A stretch of 15,015 nucleotides of DNA from an uncultured Ruminococcus sp. (GTDB lineage Bacteria > Bacillota > Clostridia > Oscillospirales > Ruminococcaceae): positions 1-15,015 of the forward strand of contig CALDFS010000171.1 of NCBI GenBank assembly GCA_937942105.1, in the 5' to 3' direction. The stretch's first letter is position 1. Every line of letters starts with the position of its first letter. The notes beneath the pieces are model-generated. The model did no database searches. It was not told the DNA's origin and was given only the letters and a program-made list of their open reading frames with translations. A program made the position numbers and the translations under genes. Shown here in pieces: positions 7,135 through 13,535 of the stretch.

Positions 7135-7210
7135 AGGGATTCATCCGTCACAAGCTTAACAGCCGAGCGCCCGGAAGCAGGGTGCATACGGTCAGCGGCG
7201 GATGATGAAA

Positions 7211-7254
7211 GCGTTAACGTTAACGTTAACGTAAACGCCAACGTTAACGCGAAC
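7211..7254 (+). repeat. GTTAAC hexamer array with long inverted repeat
   Basis: Seven consecutive hexamers of the form GNNAAC run from 7213 to 7254: GTTAAC three times, then GTAAAC, GCCAAC, GTTAAC and GCGAAC. Because GTTAAC is itself palindromic, the array also forms an 11-bp perfect inverted repeat, GCGTTAACGTT (7211-7221) and AACGTTAACGC (7240-7250). It lies 15-30 bases upstream of the ribosome binding site of the rubredoxin fusion gene. It could be a tandem operator, an mRNA hairpin, or a slippage-prone repeat. Confidence 0.8.
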
Positions 7255-7284
7255 GATGCTTCTCACAGAGAGGAGACTAAAATT

Positions 7285-7890
7285 ATGTCTGATAATGCAA
7301 TGAACAATCTTGGCTACGGTCTGTATGTTGTGACCTCATTCGACGGCGAGCGGCACAACGGCATGATATGCAACACGGTCATGCAGGTGTCACTGAATCC
7401 CGAAAGGATCGCGGTCAGCATAAACAAGGCCAATTACTCGCACGATGTCATCAAGCGCAGCGGAATCATGAACGTGAATATACTCAGCGTTGAAGCGCCT
7501 TTCGAGGTGTTTGAGAAATTCGGATTCCAGAGCGGACGGGACGTTAACAAGTTTGAGGGCTGCACTCCGCAAATCTCGAAAAACGGGCTTATAGTCCTGC
7601 CCAAATACATCAATTCCTTTATTTCGCTGAAGGTGGAGGAATATTCCGACCTTGGCTCGCACGGGCTTTTCATCTGCTCCAAGACCGAGGAGGGTGTTGT
7701 TTCCCCTGCCGAGACTATGAGCTATGCTTATTACCACCAGAACGTAAAGCCCAAGCCGCAGACGAAGGGCGTTAAAGGCTGGGTGTGCAAGATATGCGGA
7801 TATGTTTACGAGGGAGAAACGCTCCCGCCGGATTTTGTCTGCCCTTGGTGCAAGCATGGGGCGGAGGATTTTGAACCTATCACAGAATAA
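7285..7890 (+). CDS. hrb: Flavin reductase-rubredoxin fusion (high-molecular-weight rubredoxin type)
   Basis: A 201-residue fusion. Residues 1-143 form an FMN-binding flavin reductase domain (NMNNLGYGLYVVTS start, VSINKANYSHDVI, LGSHGLFIC). Residues 164-201 form a compact rubredoxin with the Fe(Cys)4 set C168, C171, C186 and C189 in CKICGYVYEGE and CPWCKHG. The rubredoxin lacks the longer insertion seen in free rubredoxins. In Moorella thermoacetica an equivalent protein passes electrons from NADH to FprA (established knowledge), and here it lies 150 bases downstream of fprA on the same strand. GAGGAG just before 7275 gives a strong ribosome binding site. A clear terminator follows. Expected role: cytoplasmic electron carrier in O2/NO detoxification. 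Confidence 0.92.
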   Translation: MSDNAMNNLGYGLYVVTSFDGERHNGMICNTVMQVSLNPERIAVSINKANYSHDVIKRSGIMNVNILSVEAPFEVFEKFGFQSGRDVNKFEGCTPQISKNGLIVLPKYINSFISLKVEEYSDLGSHGLFICSKTEEGVVSPAETMSYAYYHQNVKPKPQTKGVKGWVCKICGYVYEGETLPPDFVCPWCKHGAEDFEPITE

Positions 7891-7895
7891 TTTTG

Positions 7896-7932
7896 AACAA
7901 AGCCACAGTGTGAAAATGCTGTGGCTTGTTTT
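7896..7932 (+). terminator. Rho-independent terminator after hrb
   Basis: AAGCCACAG (7900-7908) pairs perfectly with CTGTGGCTT (7919-7927), with flanking AAC/GTT extending the stem past one bulged A. A T-run (7929-7933) follows directly. It ends the fprA-hrb transcript. Confidence 0.9.
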
Positions 7933-8014
7933 TAATTTCGCTCTTATTTCCTGCATATTTTCATAAACAACGGCAATACTATCACGCAGAAACCACTAAA
8001 GGAACCATCTGCCA

Positions 8015-8464
8015 ATGAAAATTCTTGCCAAAAACCTTACCATCTTCACTGCCGGCGGTCTTTGCTACGGTCTTGTTGAGCTTGCGTGGCGGTCAACCAC
8101 CCATATTTCAATGTTCTTCGTCGGGGGCATATGCTTCTTGCTGATAGGCAGTATCGACGAGCACGGCAGCATCCCCTCGCTCGTCTATCAATCGGTGCTT
8201 TCCTGCCTTATCATAACCTCGGTGGAATTCACCTCGGGGGTGTTCATAAATATCATTCTTGGGCTTAGGGTGTGGGATTATTCCGCCCTGCCCTTCAACA
8301 TTTTGGGGCAGATATGCCTGCCGTTTTCGGCGCTATGGCTGCTAATATCCATCCCGGCGATATATTTTGAGGACTTCCTTCGCGCCATGCTGTTCGGCGA
8401 AAGGATGAAGCGGATTGACCTATTCTCAGGATATATGAAGGGAAGCGCACCGGCGGAGCGATAA
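8015..8464 (+). CDS. CmpB/type IV ABC-transporter-like four-helix membrane protein
   Basis: A 149-residue integral membrane protein with four predicted segments near residues 8-25, 31-47, 57-83 and 95-118. Conserved polar features match the family called putative ABC-transporter type IV (CmpB-like): E22 with WR (25-26) at the end of helix 1, GGICFLLIG in helix 2, E71 in helix 3, then WDYS (87-90) and PFNILGQICLPF (93-104). The name is historical and transport has not been shown for the family, so function is unknown. AAAGGA at 7997-8002 lies 12 bases before the ATG. It stands alone between the hrb terminator and the next promoter. The C-terminal 30 residues are charged and probably cytoplasmic. 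Confidence 0.75.
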   Translation: MKILAKNLTIFTAGGLCYGLVELAWRSTTHISMFFVGGICFLLIGSIDEHGSIPSLVYQSVLSCLIITSVEFTSGVFINIILGLRVWDYSALPFNILGQICLPFSALWLLISIPAIYFEDFLRAMLFGERMKRIDLFSGYMKGSAPAER

Positions 8465-8500
8465 TCTGGCGGCAGTTAAACGACAGTCGAGCGAAAAAAG

Positions 8501-8529
8501 TTGCATAACCCGCAAAACTATGCTATAAT
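8501..8529 (+). promoter_or_regulatory. Strong vegetative promoter upstream of the repeat-protein gene
   Basis: TTGCAT (8501-8506), a 17-base spacer and TATAAT (8524-8529), with TG at 8521-8522 as an extended -10. The start site would be near 8536, giving a leader of about 50 bases to the ATG at 8589. Confidence 0.8.
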
Positions 8530-8588
8530 ATTAAATATCATTTAGGCGCATACACAAAAAGTCCAAAAAGAAAGGAACTTTTTCACAT

Positions 8589-9083
8589 ATGATGATTTAT
8601 AAAAACAACGGCAGATCCGGCTTCGCCATCGGCTCAAACCGCTTCAGCCGCGAGGATTTAGCCGCCGGCGGGATTGCCGCATTCGCCATAATACTCATGT
8701 CGCTGATAGGTCTTGCAAAGCCAAAAAAGGAGCGCAGGAAGGGCGCAGCTGCGCGAATATTAAGCGCACCGTTTCTGTTCAGGCTTGCCAAGGCGGGTAT
8801 CTCGAAAGTCAATCTTGACAGCCTTGTGAAGAAGGCAAAGAACGGCGAGGCGGTTTCCACCTTCTTTGCGGAAGATATTGCCCATGGTGATAAAGGTTCT
8901 GCGGAAGATATCTCCCATGGTGTTGATGGTTCTGCGGAAGATATTTCCCATGGTGTTGATGGTTCTGCGGAAGATACATATGCCCAAGGCTTCGCGGAGG
9001 ATATTGACGAAAGCTCATACGGTATTGAAACCATACCATCAACGCCCATAGCATCGGAGGAAGAGGTTTATGAACACATCTGA
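8589..9083 (+). CDS. Membrane-anchored protein with AEDISHG tandem repeats
   Basis: A 164-residue protein that I do not recognise. One membrane helix spans residues 25-43. It is followed by a strongly basic stretch (KPKKERRKG), so the C-terminal part is predicted to be cytoplasmic. Residues 94-126 contain three 11-residue units of the form AEDI-x-HG-x-x-GS, each with one His and several acidic residues. Degenerate units (AEDTYAQGF, AEDIDES) follow, then an acidic tail. At DNA level the units are 33 bases (8868-8900, 8901-8933, 8934-8966), the last two almost identical, so the repeat expanded recently. The regular His/Asp/Glu spacing suggests metal or flavoprotein binding, but this is inference. 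Its end overlaps the next flavin reductase gene by 14 bases. Confidence 0.8.
   Translation: MMIYKNNGRSGFAIGSNRFSREDLAAGGIAAFAIILMSLIGLAKPKKERRKGAAARILSAPFLFRLAKAGISKVNLDSLVKKAKNGEAVSTFFAEDIAHGDKGSAEDISHGVDGSAEDISHGVDGSAEDTYAQGFAEDIDESSYGIETIPSTPIASEEEVYEHI
8868..8966 (+). repeat. 33-bp coding tandem repeat, three full units
   Basis: Units start with GCGGAAGATAT and end with GGTTCT. The second and third differ at only one visible base, and the first differs at several (GATAAAGGT in place of GTTGATGGT). A shortened 27-base unit (8967-8993) follows. The high identity indicates recent duplication or ongoing copy-number change. Confidence 0.9.
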
Positions 9084-9642
9084 TAAAATCCCCTTCGGGG
9101 TGGGAGCCATCCTCAGCCCCGTCCCGGCGGTGATAGTGACCTGCGGAACCCTGCAAAAGCCGAACGCGCTGACGATTGCGTGGACGGGAACGCTCTGCTC
9201 CAACCCGCCAAAAACATATATCTCGGTCCGCCCGGAAAGGTATTCCTACGATATCATCAAGTCGAGCGGCGAATTCTGCATAAATCTTACAACTGCCGAG
9301 CTTGCAAGGGCGACCGACTACCTCGGCGTTCGCTCCGGCAGGAATGAGGATAAGCTAAAGCGACTCGGGCTGAGCGTATCTGCGGCGCAGGCAGTCTCGG
9401 CGCCGATACTTGATGCAAGCCCGCTGAGCATTGAGTGCAGGGTCGAAAGGATAGTCCCCCTTGGCTCACACGATATGATTATTGCTGATATAGTCGCGGT
9501 GGATGCAGCAAAAGAGCTTCTTGACGAAAATGGCAGGCTTCGCTTAGACAAGGCAGGTCTGCTGGCGTATAGCCACGGCGAATACTTCTCGCTTGGCAGG
9601 AAGGTTGGAAAGTTCGGGTATTCGGTTAGGAAGAAAAAATAG
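9070..9642 (+). CDS. Flavin reductase family protein (FMN-binding split barrel)
   Basis: A 190-residue protein of the flavin reductase-like domain family. It binds FMN and either reduces free flavin or carries electrons. Family features are the N-terminal PVPAVIVTCGT, ALTIAWTGTLCSNPP, SVRPERYSYDII, FCINLTTAELA, DYLGVRSGRNEDK, and the late strand LGSHDMIIADIVAVD. It has no rubredoxin tail, unlike the fusion 2 kb upstream. The gene begins inside the repeat-protein gene, with GGAGG at 9056-9060, so the two are translationally coupled and probably functionally linked. The basic C-terminus (GRKVGKFGYSVRKKK) is usual for clostridial members. Electron donor and acceptor are unknown. Confidence 0.9.
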   Translation: MNTSDKIPFGVGAILSPVPAVIVTCGTLQKPNALTIAWTGTLCSNPPKTYISVRPERYSYDIIKSSGEFCINLTTAELARATDYLGVRSGRNEDKLKRLGLSVSAAQAVSAPILDASPLSIECRVERIVPLGSHDMIIADIVAVDAAKELLDENGRLRLDKAGLLAYSHGEYFSLGRKVGKFGYSVRKKK

Positions 9643-9685
9643 TCTTTCCAAAAAATTCACGGTCGGCACATGCTGCAAGGTCGGA

Positions 9686-9758
9686 ATATCTGCGCTTGCA
9701 GATATGATATTATGCTTTTTAGAGATATGCACAGGTCCTGTATGCATATCTCTTTTTT
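9686..9758 (+). terminator. Tandem hairpins and intrinsic terminator after the flavin reductase
   Basis: A perfect 8-bp stem, ATATCTGC-GCTT-GCAGATAT (9686-9705), precedes a strong terminator. The terminator pairs AGAGATATGCA (9721-9731) with TGCATATCTCT (9743-9753), has an inner CAG/CTG extension, and ends in a run of T to 9758. The remaining spacer up to 9839 is AT-rich with no gene. Confidence 0.88.
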
Positions 9759-9839
9759 GCTATAGCCCCGAAAAAAGTATATACAAATTTTCGACGCTAA
9801 ATTCATCATTTTGACAACAAAAAACGGTACATGAAATCA

Positions 9840-9868
9840 TTGTAAAAGTATTTAAACAGTGATATACT
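9840..9868 (+). promoter_or_regulatory. Promoter of the four-gene unknown operon
   Basis: TTGTAA (9840-9845), a 17-base spacer and TATACT (9863-9868). The predicted start, near 9875, falls on the left edge of a perfect palindrome. A consensus TTGACA at 9811-9816 has no matching -10 at the right distance. Confidence 0.65.
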
Positions 9869-9873
9869 TAATT

Positions 9874-9892
9874 ATAGTATTTGAAATACTAT
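9874..9892. promoter_or_regulatory. 19-bp perfect palindrome at the transcription start: likely operator
   Basis: ATAGTATTT (9874-9882), a central G, and AAATACTAT (9884-9892) are perfectly inverted. The site covers about +1 to +18 of the predicted transcript, a classic repressor position. A half-site-like AGTATTT also occurs near 9847 in the promoter spacer. The regulator is not identifiable. Confidence 0.6.
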
Positions 9893-9958
9893 GAATGACT
9901 GAGGATTTAGGAAGAACTGCCCTGATTCGGCAAGTCGGGTTTTATAGGAGGAAACATT

Positions 9959-10339
9959 ATGAAATTTGAAGAAATATGCCTTCCGGATATGAACATAGAA
10001 AGCATACATATAGAATACGACAAGGCGGTAATTACAACCTACGATAATATGTACAAATATGGCTACATAATCACCTGCACAGGCTTAGCGGGAGTCACCG
10101 ATTTAAACATTTGGGACGAGACCATAATCATAAACGCAAGCTTAAAACCGGTGGGCTTGGAGGATGAGTTTGTAAGGCAGTGCCGGGATATCTACGGCTG
10201 GGACTATGACACCGGAATCAACCGAAAGCTTAGCAACGGGATGCTTCTTTTAAGCATCGAGCTGGCGAACTACGTTAAATTCAAGGTGTACTGCCAGAAT
10301 GTCGAGGCTCAGATGTACAAGGGAAATGAACCTAAGTGA
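9959..10339 (+). CDS. Hypothetical soluble protein, first gene of unknown operon
   Basis: A 126-residue protein that I do not recognise. It has no signal peptide or membrane segment. The pattern of alternating hydrophobic residues (IESIHIEY, KAVITTYD, GYIITCTG, ETIIINASL) suggests a mostly beta fold, followed by a helix (EDEFVRQCRDIYG) and further strands (GMLLLSIEL, VKFKVYCQNV). Size and fold pattern are reminiscent of small immunity-type proteins of polymorphic toxin systems, but no toxin is present, so this is only a comparison. An excellent AGGAGG (9946-9951) lies 7 bases before the ATG, in a 5' leader of about 85 bases that carries the palindrome. The next gene follows after 42 bases. 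Confidence 0.72.
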   Translation: MKFEEICLPDMNIESIHIEYDKAVITTYDNMYKYGYIITCTGLAGVTDLNIWDETIIINASLKPVGLEDEFVRQCRDIYGWDYDTGINRKLSNGMLLLSIELANYVKFKVYCQNVEAQMYKGNEPK

Positions 10340-10381
10340 ACGTGGCGGAAAATCTCAGAAAATAAAAAAGCGGGTGAGGAT

Positions 10382-10783
10382 ATGTTAAGGATAAGGGCGG
10401 TATATTCAGCCCTCCCGGCGATATCGGGCGGGCTTTCGTCGATTGATGATGTATACGGCTATATGGAATACGAAGCGGAGCTTATTATAGAATACGGCGG
10501 CAGGGTCTTCTTTTCCGAGGATGTCGCAATCGTTGAGCTTTACTGGTATTTAAGCAGATGGTATGGGGCAGTATCATCCGGTAAGGAAGAAAATTTTACA
10601 TATCCGACCGTTGAGCATACAAAGCCGATTCTGACATTTACCCGCTCGGGTGATAAAACATGGATAATAGACAGCATATGGGGCAAATGCTCCCCTGCTG
10701 CCGTTGGGGAAAAGGATTTGTTTGAACAGGTCGCCGGGCTTATCGAGGCGCTTGGGGCAATGTTCAAATCAGATAAAAATTGA
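10382..10783 (+). CDS. Hypothetical small soluble protein, immunity-like
   Basis: A 133-residue protein without membrane segments. It starts with strands MLRIRAVYSAL and YEAELIIEYGGRVFFSE, then has a helix IVELYWYLSRWYGAV, strands in KPILTFTRSGDKTWIIDSIWG, and a C-terminal helix DLFEQVAGLIEALGAMF. Strand-G-strand-acidic-helix arrangements of this kind occur in small domains of unknown function that often sit beside toxins as immunity proteins (general knowledge; no specific family match claimed). GGGTG at 10372-10376 could serve as the ribosome binding site. It lies between the first operon gene and the membrane protein, whose start follows by 14 bases, so co-expression is likely. Confidence 0.72.
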   Translation: MLRIRAVYSALPAISGGLSSIDDVYGYMEYEAELIIEYGGRVFFSEDVAIVELYWYLSRWYGAVSSGKEENFTYPTVEHTKPILTFTRSGDKTWIIDSIWGKCSPAAVGEKDLFEQVAGLIEALGAMFKSDKN

Positions 10784-10797
10784 TTGGAGAATGGCTT

Positions 10798-11559
10798 ATG
10801 AAAAAATCGGAAAGAATAGCGCTTAATGTTGCGGCGCTGGCGGTTGCGCACATAATTATTATGATTCTGCAAAGACTGACATCCACATTCAGACTGGGCA
10901 TAATCATAAATGACCTTTTAACAATTGCTTACTTTATGCTGCTGACACAGATGCTTTATCGGAACAGGGTGGTATTCTCCGGTCAGCTGTTCGACAGCGG
11001 AACCCCATGGTATAAGCAGCTTGGGATGACTAAGGTTATCATTCTGTTTTTAGTCGATGTGGCTATCACGTATTCAGCGTCTTCTATAATGAGCATTGTG
11101 CTGATGTTTACTCCCCGCACGGATGAAACGGTTCTTGCGGGCACGGTCATTTGGAATTATACAATCACATGGGTGAGCCATCTGGTATTTTACCTTATCC
11201 TTGCCGGCAAGAAAGTTATCACCCACAAAAAGACCGCACTTATGCTGGCGGGATTCACCCTTGTGGTGACTGCGGTCTTCTGCGTTTGCGAGAGCGGTAT
11301 GCGCGTTAATTCCATCGGTAGCCAGTTCACCATTTACCAATATTTAGAGATTGTCGACAACGCCGACAAAATTGCGGTCATGCAAAGTGTGTTCAGATTC
11401 ATAATGGCTTGCTCGCTCGTTGTTTTTCATGAGCTTTGTGTGGTCGGGAAGGATGCCTCCCCTGCCCTATCACTTGATGATAATAGGGACTGTGATGAGA
11501 AAAGTATCGCTTCCGATGAGGAGGATGCCGGCAAGGATAACGTTAGTGAGGACAACTGA
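10798..11559 (+). CDS. Six-helix membrane protein with acidic C-terminal tail
   Basis: A 253-residue integral membrane protein that I do not recognise. Predicted membrane segments are near residues 7-24, 33-53, 79-104, 112-136, 146-164 and 199-218. Residues from about 222 on form a tail unusually rich in Asp and Glu (SLDDNRDCDEK, SDEEDAGKDN), probably cytoplasmic. GGAGA at 10786-10790 lies 7 bases from the ATG at 10798. A TTG at 10780 overlapping the previous stop would add six residues but lies upstream of that binding site. No transporter or enzyme motif is visible. The next gene starts 11 bases downstream. A role as membrane partner of the other operon proteins is inference. Confidence 0.78.
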   Translation: MKKSERIALNVAALAVAHIIIMILQRLTSTFRLGIIINDLLTIAYFMLLTQMLYRNRVVFSGQLFDSGTPWYKQLGMTKVIILFLVDVAITYSASSIMSIVLMFTPRTDETVLAGTVIWNYTITWVSHLVFYLILAGKKVITHKKTALMLAGFTLVVTAVFCVCESGMRVNSIGSQFTIYQYLEIVDNADKIAVMQSVFRFIMACSLVVFHELCVVGKDASPALSLDDNRDCDEKSIASDEEDAGKDNVSEDN

Positions 11560-11570
11560 GGGCTGAACTT

Positions 11571-12269
11571 ATGAAAAAAATATCGAAAAAATCCATTGCT
11601 ATAGCTGCAATAGTCATTGCCGTCTGCGTGGCAGCCATTGCCATATGCTGTTTGCTGATACCGAACAAATACAGGTACATAAAAAGCAGAGATAAGCTTA
11701 TTTCGCCTGAAGGAACAGAATATCTGGGCTTTCCATATCTTTGGATTTTATGGCGCTTTGACGAGGATTCGGTTTTGGGAGAGATTGAGCTGAATGACGT
11801 GCAGTGGGATATATACTCCCTTAAGAACAATGACGACTATCTTGTTTTAGAGCCGTCAGAAATTATTGGAAAGGGTTATTTTATTTTGGTCGAGGCTTAC
11901 CCCGTATTTGTCAGAGAAGGAGTGGAGTATCCTACTATTTTTGACGCCGATAGAGTGAAAAGCATTAGTTATGCTAAAGACACCACTTATGAAGTTATAA
12001 CGGAAAGTCTTGCAAATCCGGTTTTCGAGGGTGAAGCCGCTGTGGATTTCATGAAAAAGCTGACGGAAACTCCGATAGATAGGCAAAGTATAGATGGTCG
12101 CAAAACCATTGGCAATATTTTTGTCACATACACAGGTGCTGAATCAATATATTTCAGATATCTGATTTTGGGCAATGGGGAAAGAATAGCTATAACCGAT
12201 GATTTACCTCTTGATGTGAATAATTCCTTTGAAATCAGCGAGGAGCTCTATAACGAGCTTAAAAAATAA
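11571..12269 (+). CDS. Membrane-anchored extracytoplasmic protein of unknown function
   Basis: A 232-residue protein with a basic N-terminus (KKISKKS) and one hydrophobic segment at residues 8-30. The rest is hydrophilic, probably outside the cell. The segment ends in AICCLLIP without a proper lipobox (Ile rather than Gly/Ala/Ser before the first Cys), so a lipoprotein is unlikely. The outer part has mixed beta/alpha character, with a WILWRFDEDSVLG stretch, and ends in a helix EISEELYNELKK. TGAGGG at 11557-11562, overlapping the previous stop, is the ribosome binding site, which ties expression to the six-helix protein. No family is recognised. Confidence 0.75.
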   Translation: MKKISKKSIAIAAIVIAVCVAAIAICCLLIPNKYRYIKSRDKLISPEGTEYLGFPYLWILWRFDEDSVLGEIELNDVQWDIYSLKNNDDYLVLEPSEIIGKGYFILVEAYPVFVREGVEYPTIFDADRVKSISYAKDTTYEVITESLANPVFEGEAAVDFMKKLTETPIDRQSIDGRKTIGNIFVTYTGAESIYFRYLILGNGERIAITDDLPLDVNNSFEISEELYNELKK

Positions 12270-12278
12270 GGTGACGGC

Positions 12279-12364
12279 ATGAAAACGCAAACAGAGCTAT
12301 ACGGCTATACGCCAAAGGAAATCTCAAGGAACTGCTGGAAGAGAATTTTCCTATAGCGTCTTAG
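12279..12364 (+). pseudogene. Small ORF apparently broken by a one-base deletion
   Basis: An ATG at 12279 follows the previous stop by nine bases, with AAGGTG just upstream. It opens MKTQTELYGYTPKE and then stops at 12354-12356 after 25 residues. If one base were added in the GGAAA run near 12318-12322, the frame would continue NLKELLEENFPIAS to a stop at 12362-12364. That reading has a more natural amphipathic helix. It could be a remnant of a small gene, a sequencing error, or chance. Confidence 0.3.
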
Positions 12365-12387
12365 ACGGTTGCGCACCACTCCCATCC

Positions 12388-12432
12388 CCCAAAAACAAAC
12401 CGAGCCATGTACAAGGCTATGTACATGGCTCG
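12388..12432 (-). terminator. Terminator for the minus-strand fucU operon
   Basis: CGAGCCATGTACA (12401-12413) and TGTACATGGCTCG (12420-12432) form a perfect 13-bp stem with a six-base loop. Read on the minus strand, the stem is followed by GTTTGTTTTT (12400 down to 12391), a proper T-run. The plus-strand flank is not T-rich, so it works best for the minus strand. It may still block convergent transcription from the unknown operon. Confidence 0.85.
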
Positions 12433-12477
12433 AATCATATCTTGAATTATAGGATACCCCGCGGGAAGCTTACAAGC

Positions 12478-12936
12478 TTACTCCGCCTTTGCGTGATTTG
12501 CGATAATGCAGCCCTTTTTAAGAATCAAATTTGCATACTGGCTTGATTCCGAGGTGGCTATAACAGCATACGCCTTCTTTGCCTCGTCGTAAAACTCAAA
12601 GCGTTCAAGCTTTTCTACACTCGAAAAATCCCTGCCCTCGTGTCTGGCGATAAGCTCCTCGTACTTTTTCCAGATGGAAACATCGGCATTGTCGCCCGGA
12701 ACGCGCTCCATTATGCTCACCGGTTTTTCAACATACTGGTCAAGCGGCATAAGAGTCAAAACAGCGTCCAGAATTTCGGGAACGCCGTGACCGTCCATCC
12801 GTATAACTATCGAATTCTTTCCGACCGATTCGGCGGGGAAATTGCCGTCTGCAATTACAACGGTATCGCCGTGCCCCATCTCGCAGAGGACTTTTAATAA
12901 TATCGGCGGGATGATTGTTGGGATTCCTTTCAGCAT
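12478..12936 (-). CDS. fucU: L-fucose mutarotase / RbsD-FucU family protein
   Basis: A 152-residue cytoplasmic enzyme of the RbsD/FucU family. These proteins interconvert the anomers of fucose (FucU) or ribose (RbsD). The sequence follows E. coli FucU closely in pattern: LKGIPTIIPPILLKVLCEMGHGD with H22 and D30 (IADGNFPAES), IRMDGHGVPEILDAVLTLMPLDQY in the middle, and RFEFYDEAKKAYAVIATSES plus NLILKKG near the end. The FYxxAKKAYA and ILKKG elements favour FucU over RbsD. AAAGGA (12953-12948) precedes the ATG. No fucose isomerase, kinase or permease is nearby. The upstream gene ends 41 bases away, so they share a transcript ending at the terminator near 12400. Confidence 0.9.
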   Translation of the reverse strand: MLKGIPTIIPPILLKVLCEMGHGDTVVIADGNFPAESVGKNSIVIRMDGHGVPEILDAVLTLMPLDQYVEKPVSIMERVPGDNADVSIWKKYEELIARHEGRDFSSVEKLERFEFYDEAKKAYAVIATSESSQYANLILKKGCIIANHAKAE

Positions 12937-12977
12937 GAGTTGGGATTCCTTTCGTTTAAAAATCAGTGTGCACAGCG

Positions 12978-13442
12978 CTATTTTGCGCCTTTTTCCATCC
13001 AGCTTAAATCGACATGGCTGATTGATTTCTCGGGCAAGTGGGGTATATCAACCTCGGTCATAAGATATATGAAATCATATCCCAGCCGATTCCGCTCATT
13101 CTGGTTTTTGTATGTGTCCAGAAGCAGATACGTACCTGTTTCGCGGCTGTCGATAACCGCCTTGATTCTGTCCGAAAGATGCTCGTACCTCTCCTTGGGA
13201 AGACCGAACATGGCAAAGATGTTGGCATAATCCTGATAGCTGAAAACTATGTAGACCTGCATAGGGTCGTCTTCCTCTGCCTCGATATATCCGCAGATGA
13301 AGCCCTGATATCTGCCGCTTTTATACTCATAGCTGCGCTCCGCATCGCGCCGACTGCCGACAATGAACAGCGCAGCAACGCAGACCGCGCCGATAAGAAC
13401 GACTGCAATCACATATCTTCTGAATGATTTTGAGTTTTTCAT
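12978..13442 (-). CDS. Membrane-anchored protein of unknown function, upstream of fucU
   Basis: A 154-residue protein with a basic start (MKNSKSFRRY) and one membrane segment at about residues 10-28. A hydrophilic, probably extracytoplasmic domain follows that contains EAEEDDPMQVYIVFSYQDYANIFAMFG and LLLDTYKNQNERNRLGYDFIYLM. I recognise no family. I chose the start at 13442 because GAAGGGA lies 9 bases upstream and a consensus promoter starts transcription near 13529. An earlier in-frame ATG at 13520 would give a 180-residue form with only about nine leader bases and no good ribosome binding site. The gene precedes fucU by 41 bases in the same operon, but sequence alone gives no functional link to sugar metabolism. 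Confidence 0.7.
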   Translation of the reverse strand: MKNSKSFRRYVIAVVLIGAVCVAALFIVGSRRDAERSYEYKSGRYQGFICGYIEAEEDDPMQVYIVFSYQDYANIFAMFGLPKERYEHLSDRIKAVIDSRETGTYLLLDTYKNQNERNRLGYDFIYLMTEVDIPHLPEKSISHVDLSWMEKGAK

Positions 13443-13535
13443 AACGTCAATCCCTTCAAACAGTGTGCCGTATAAATCGGTTCGGCTTCGCATGATGCGC
13501 ATTTCCACGAAATCCGCCATTTTTTGCCTGATATT

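Noticed and set aside
8597..9156. Antisense open frames opposite the AEDISHG repeat gene
   Set aside because: They mirror the 33-bp repeat, lack promoter and ribosome binding sites, and the sense gene has both.
9593..9814. 73-codon frame overlapping the end of the flavin reductase gene
   Set aside because: It spans the two hairpins and the intrinsic terminator, has no ribosome binding site, and has no recognisable protein features.
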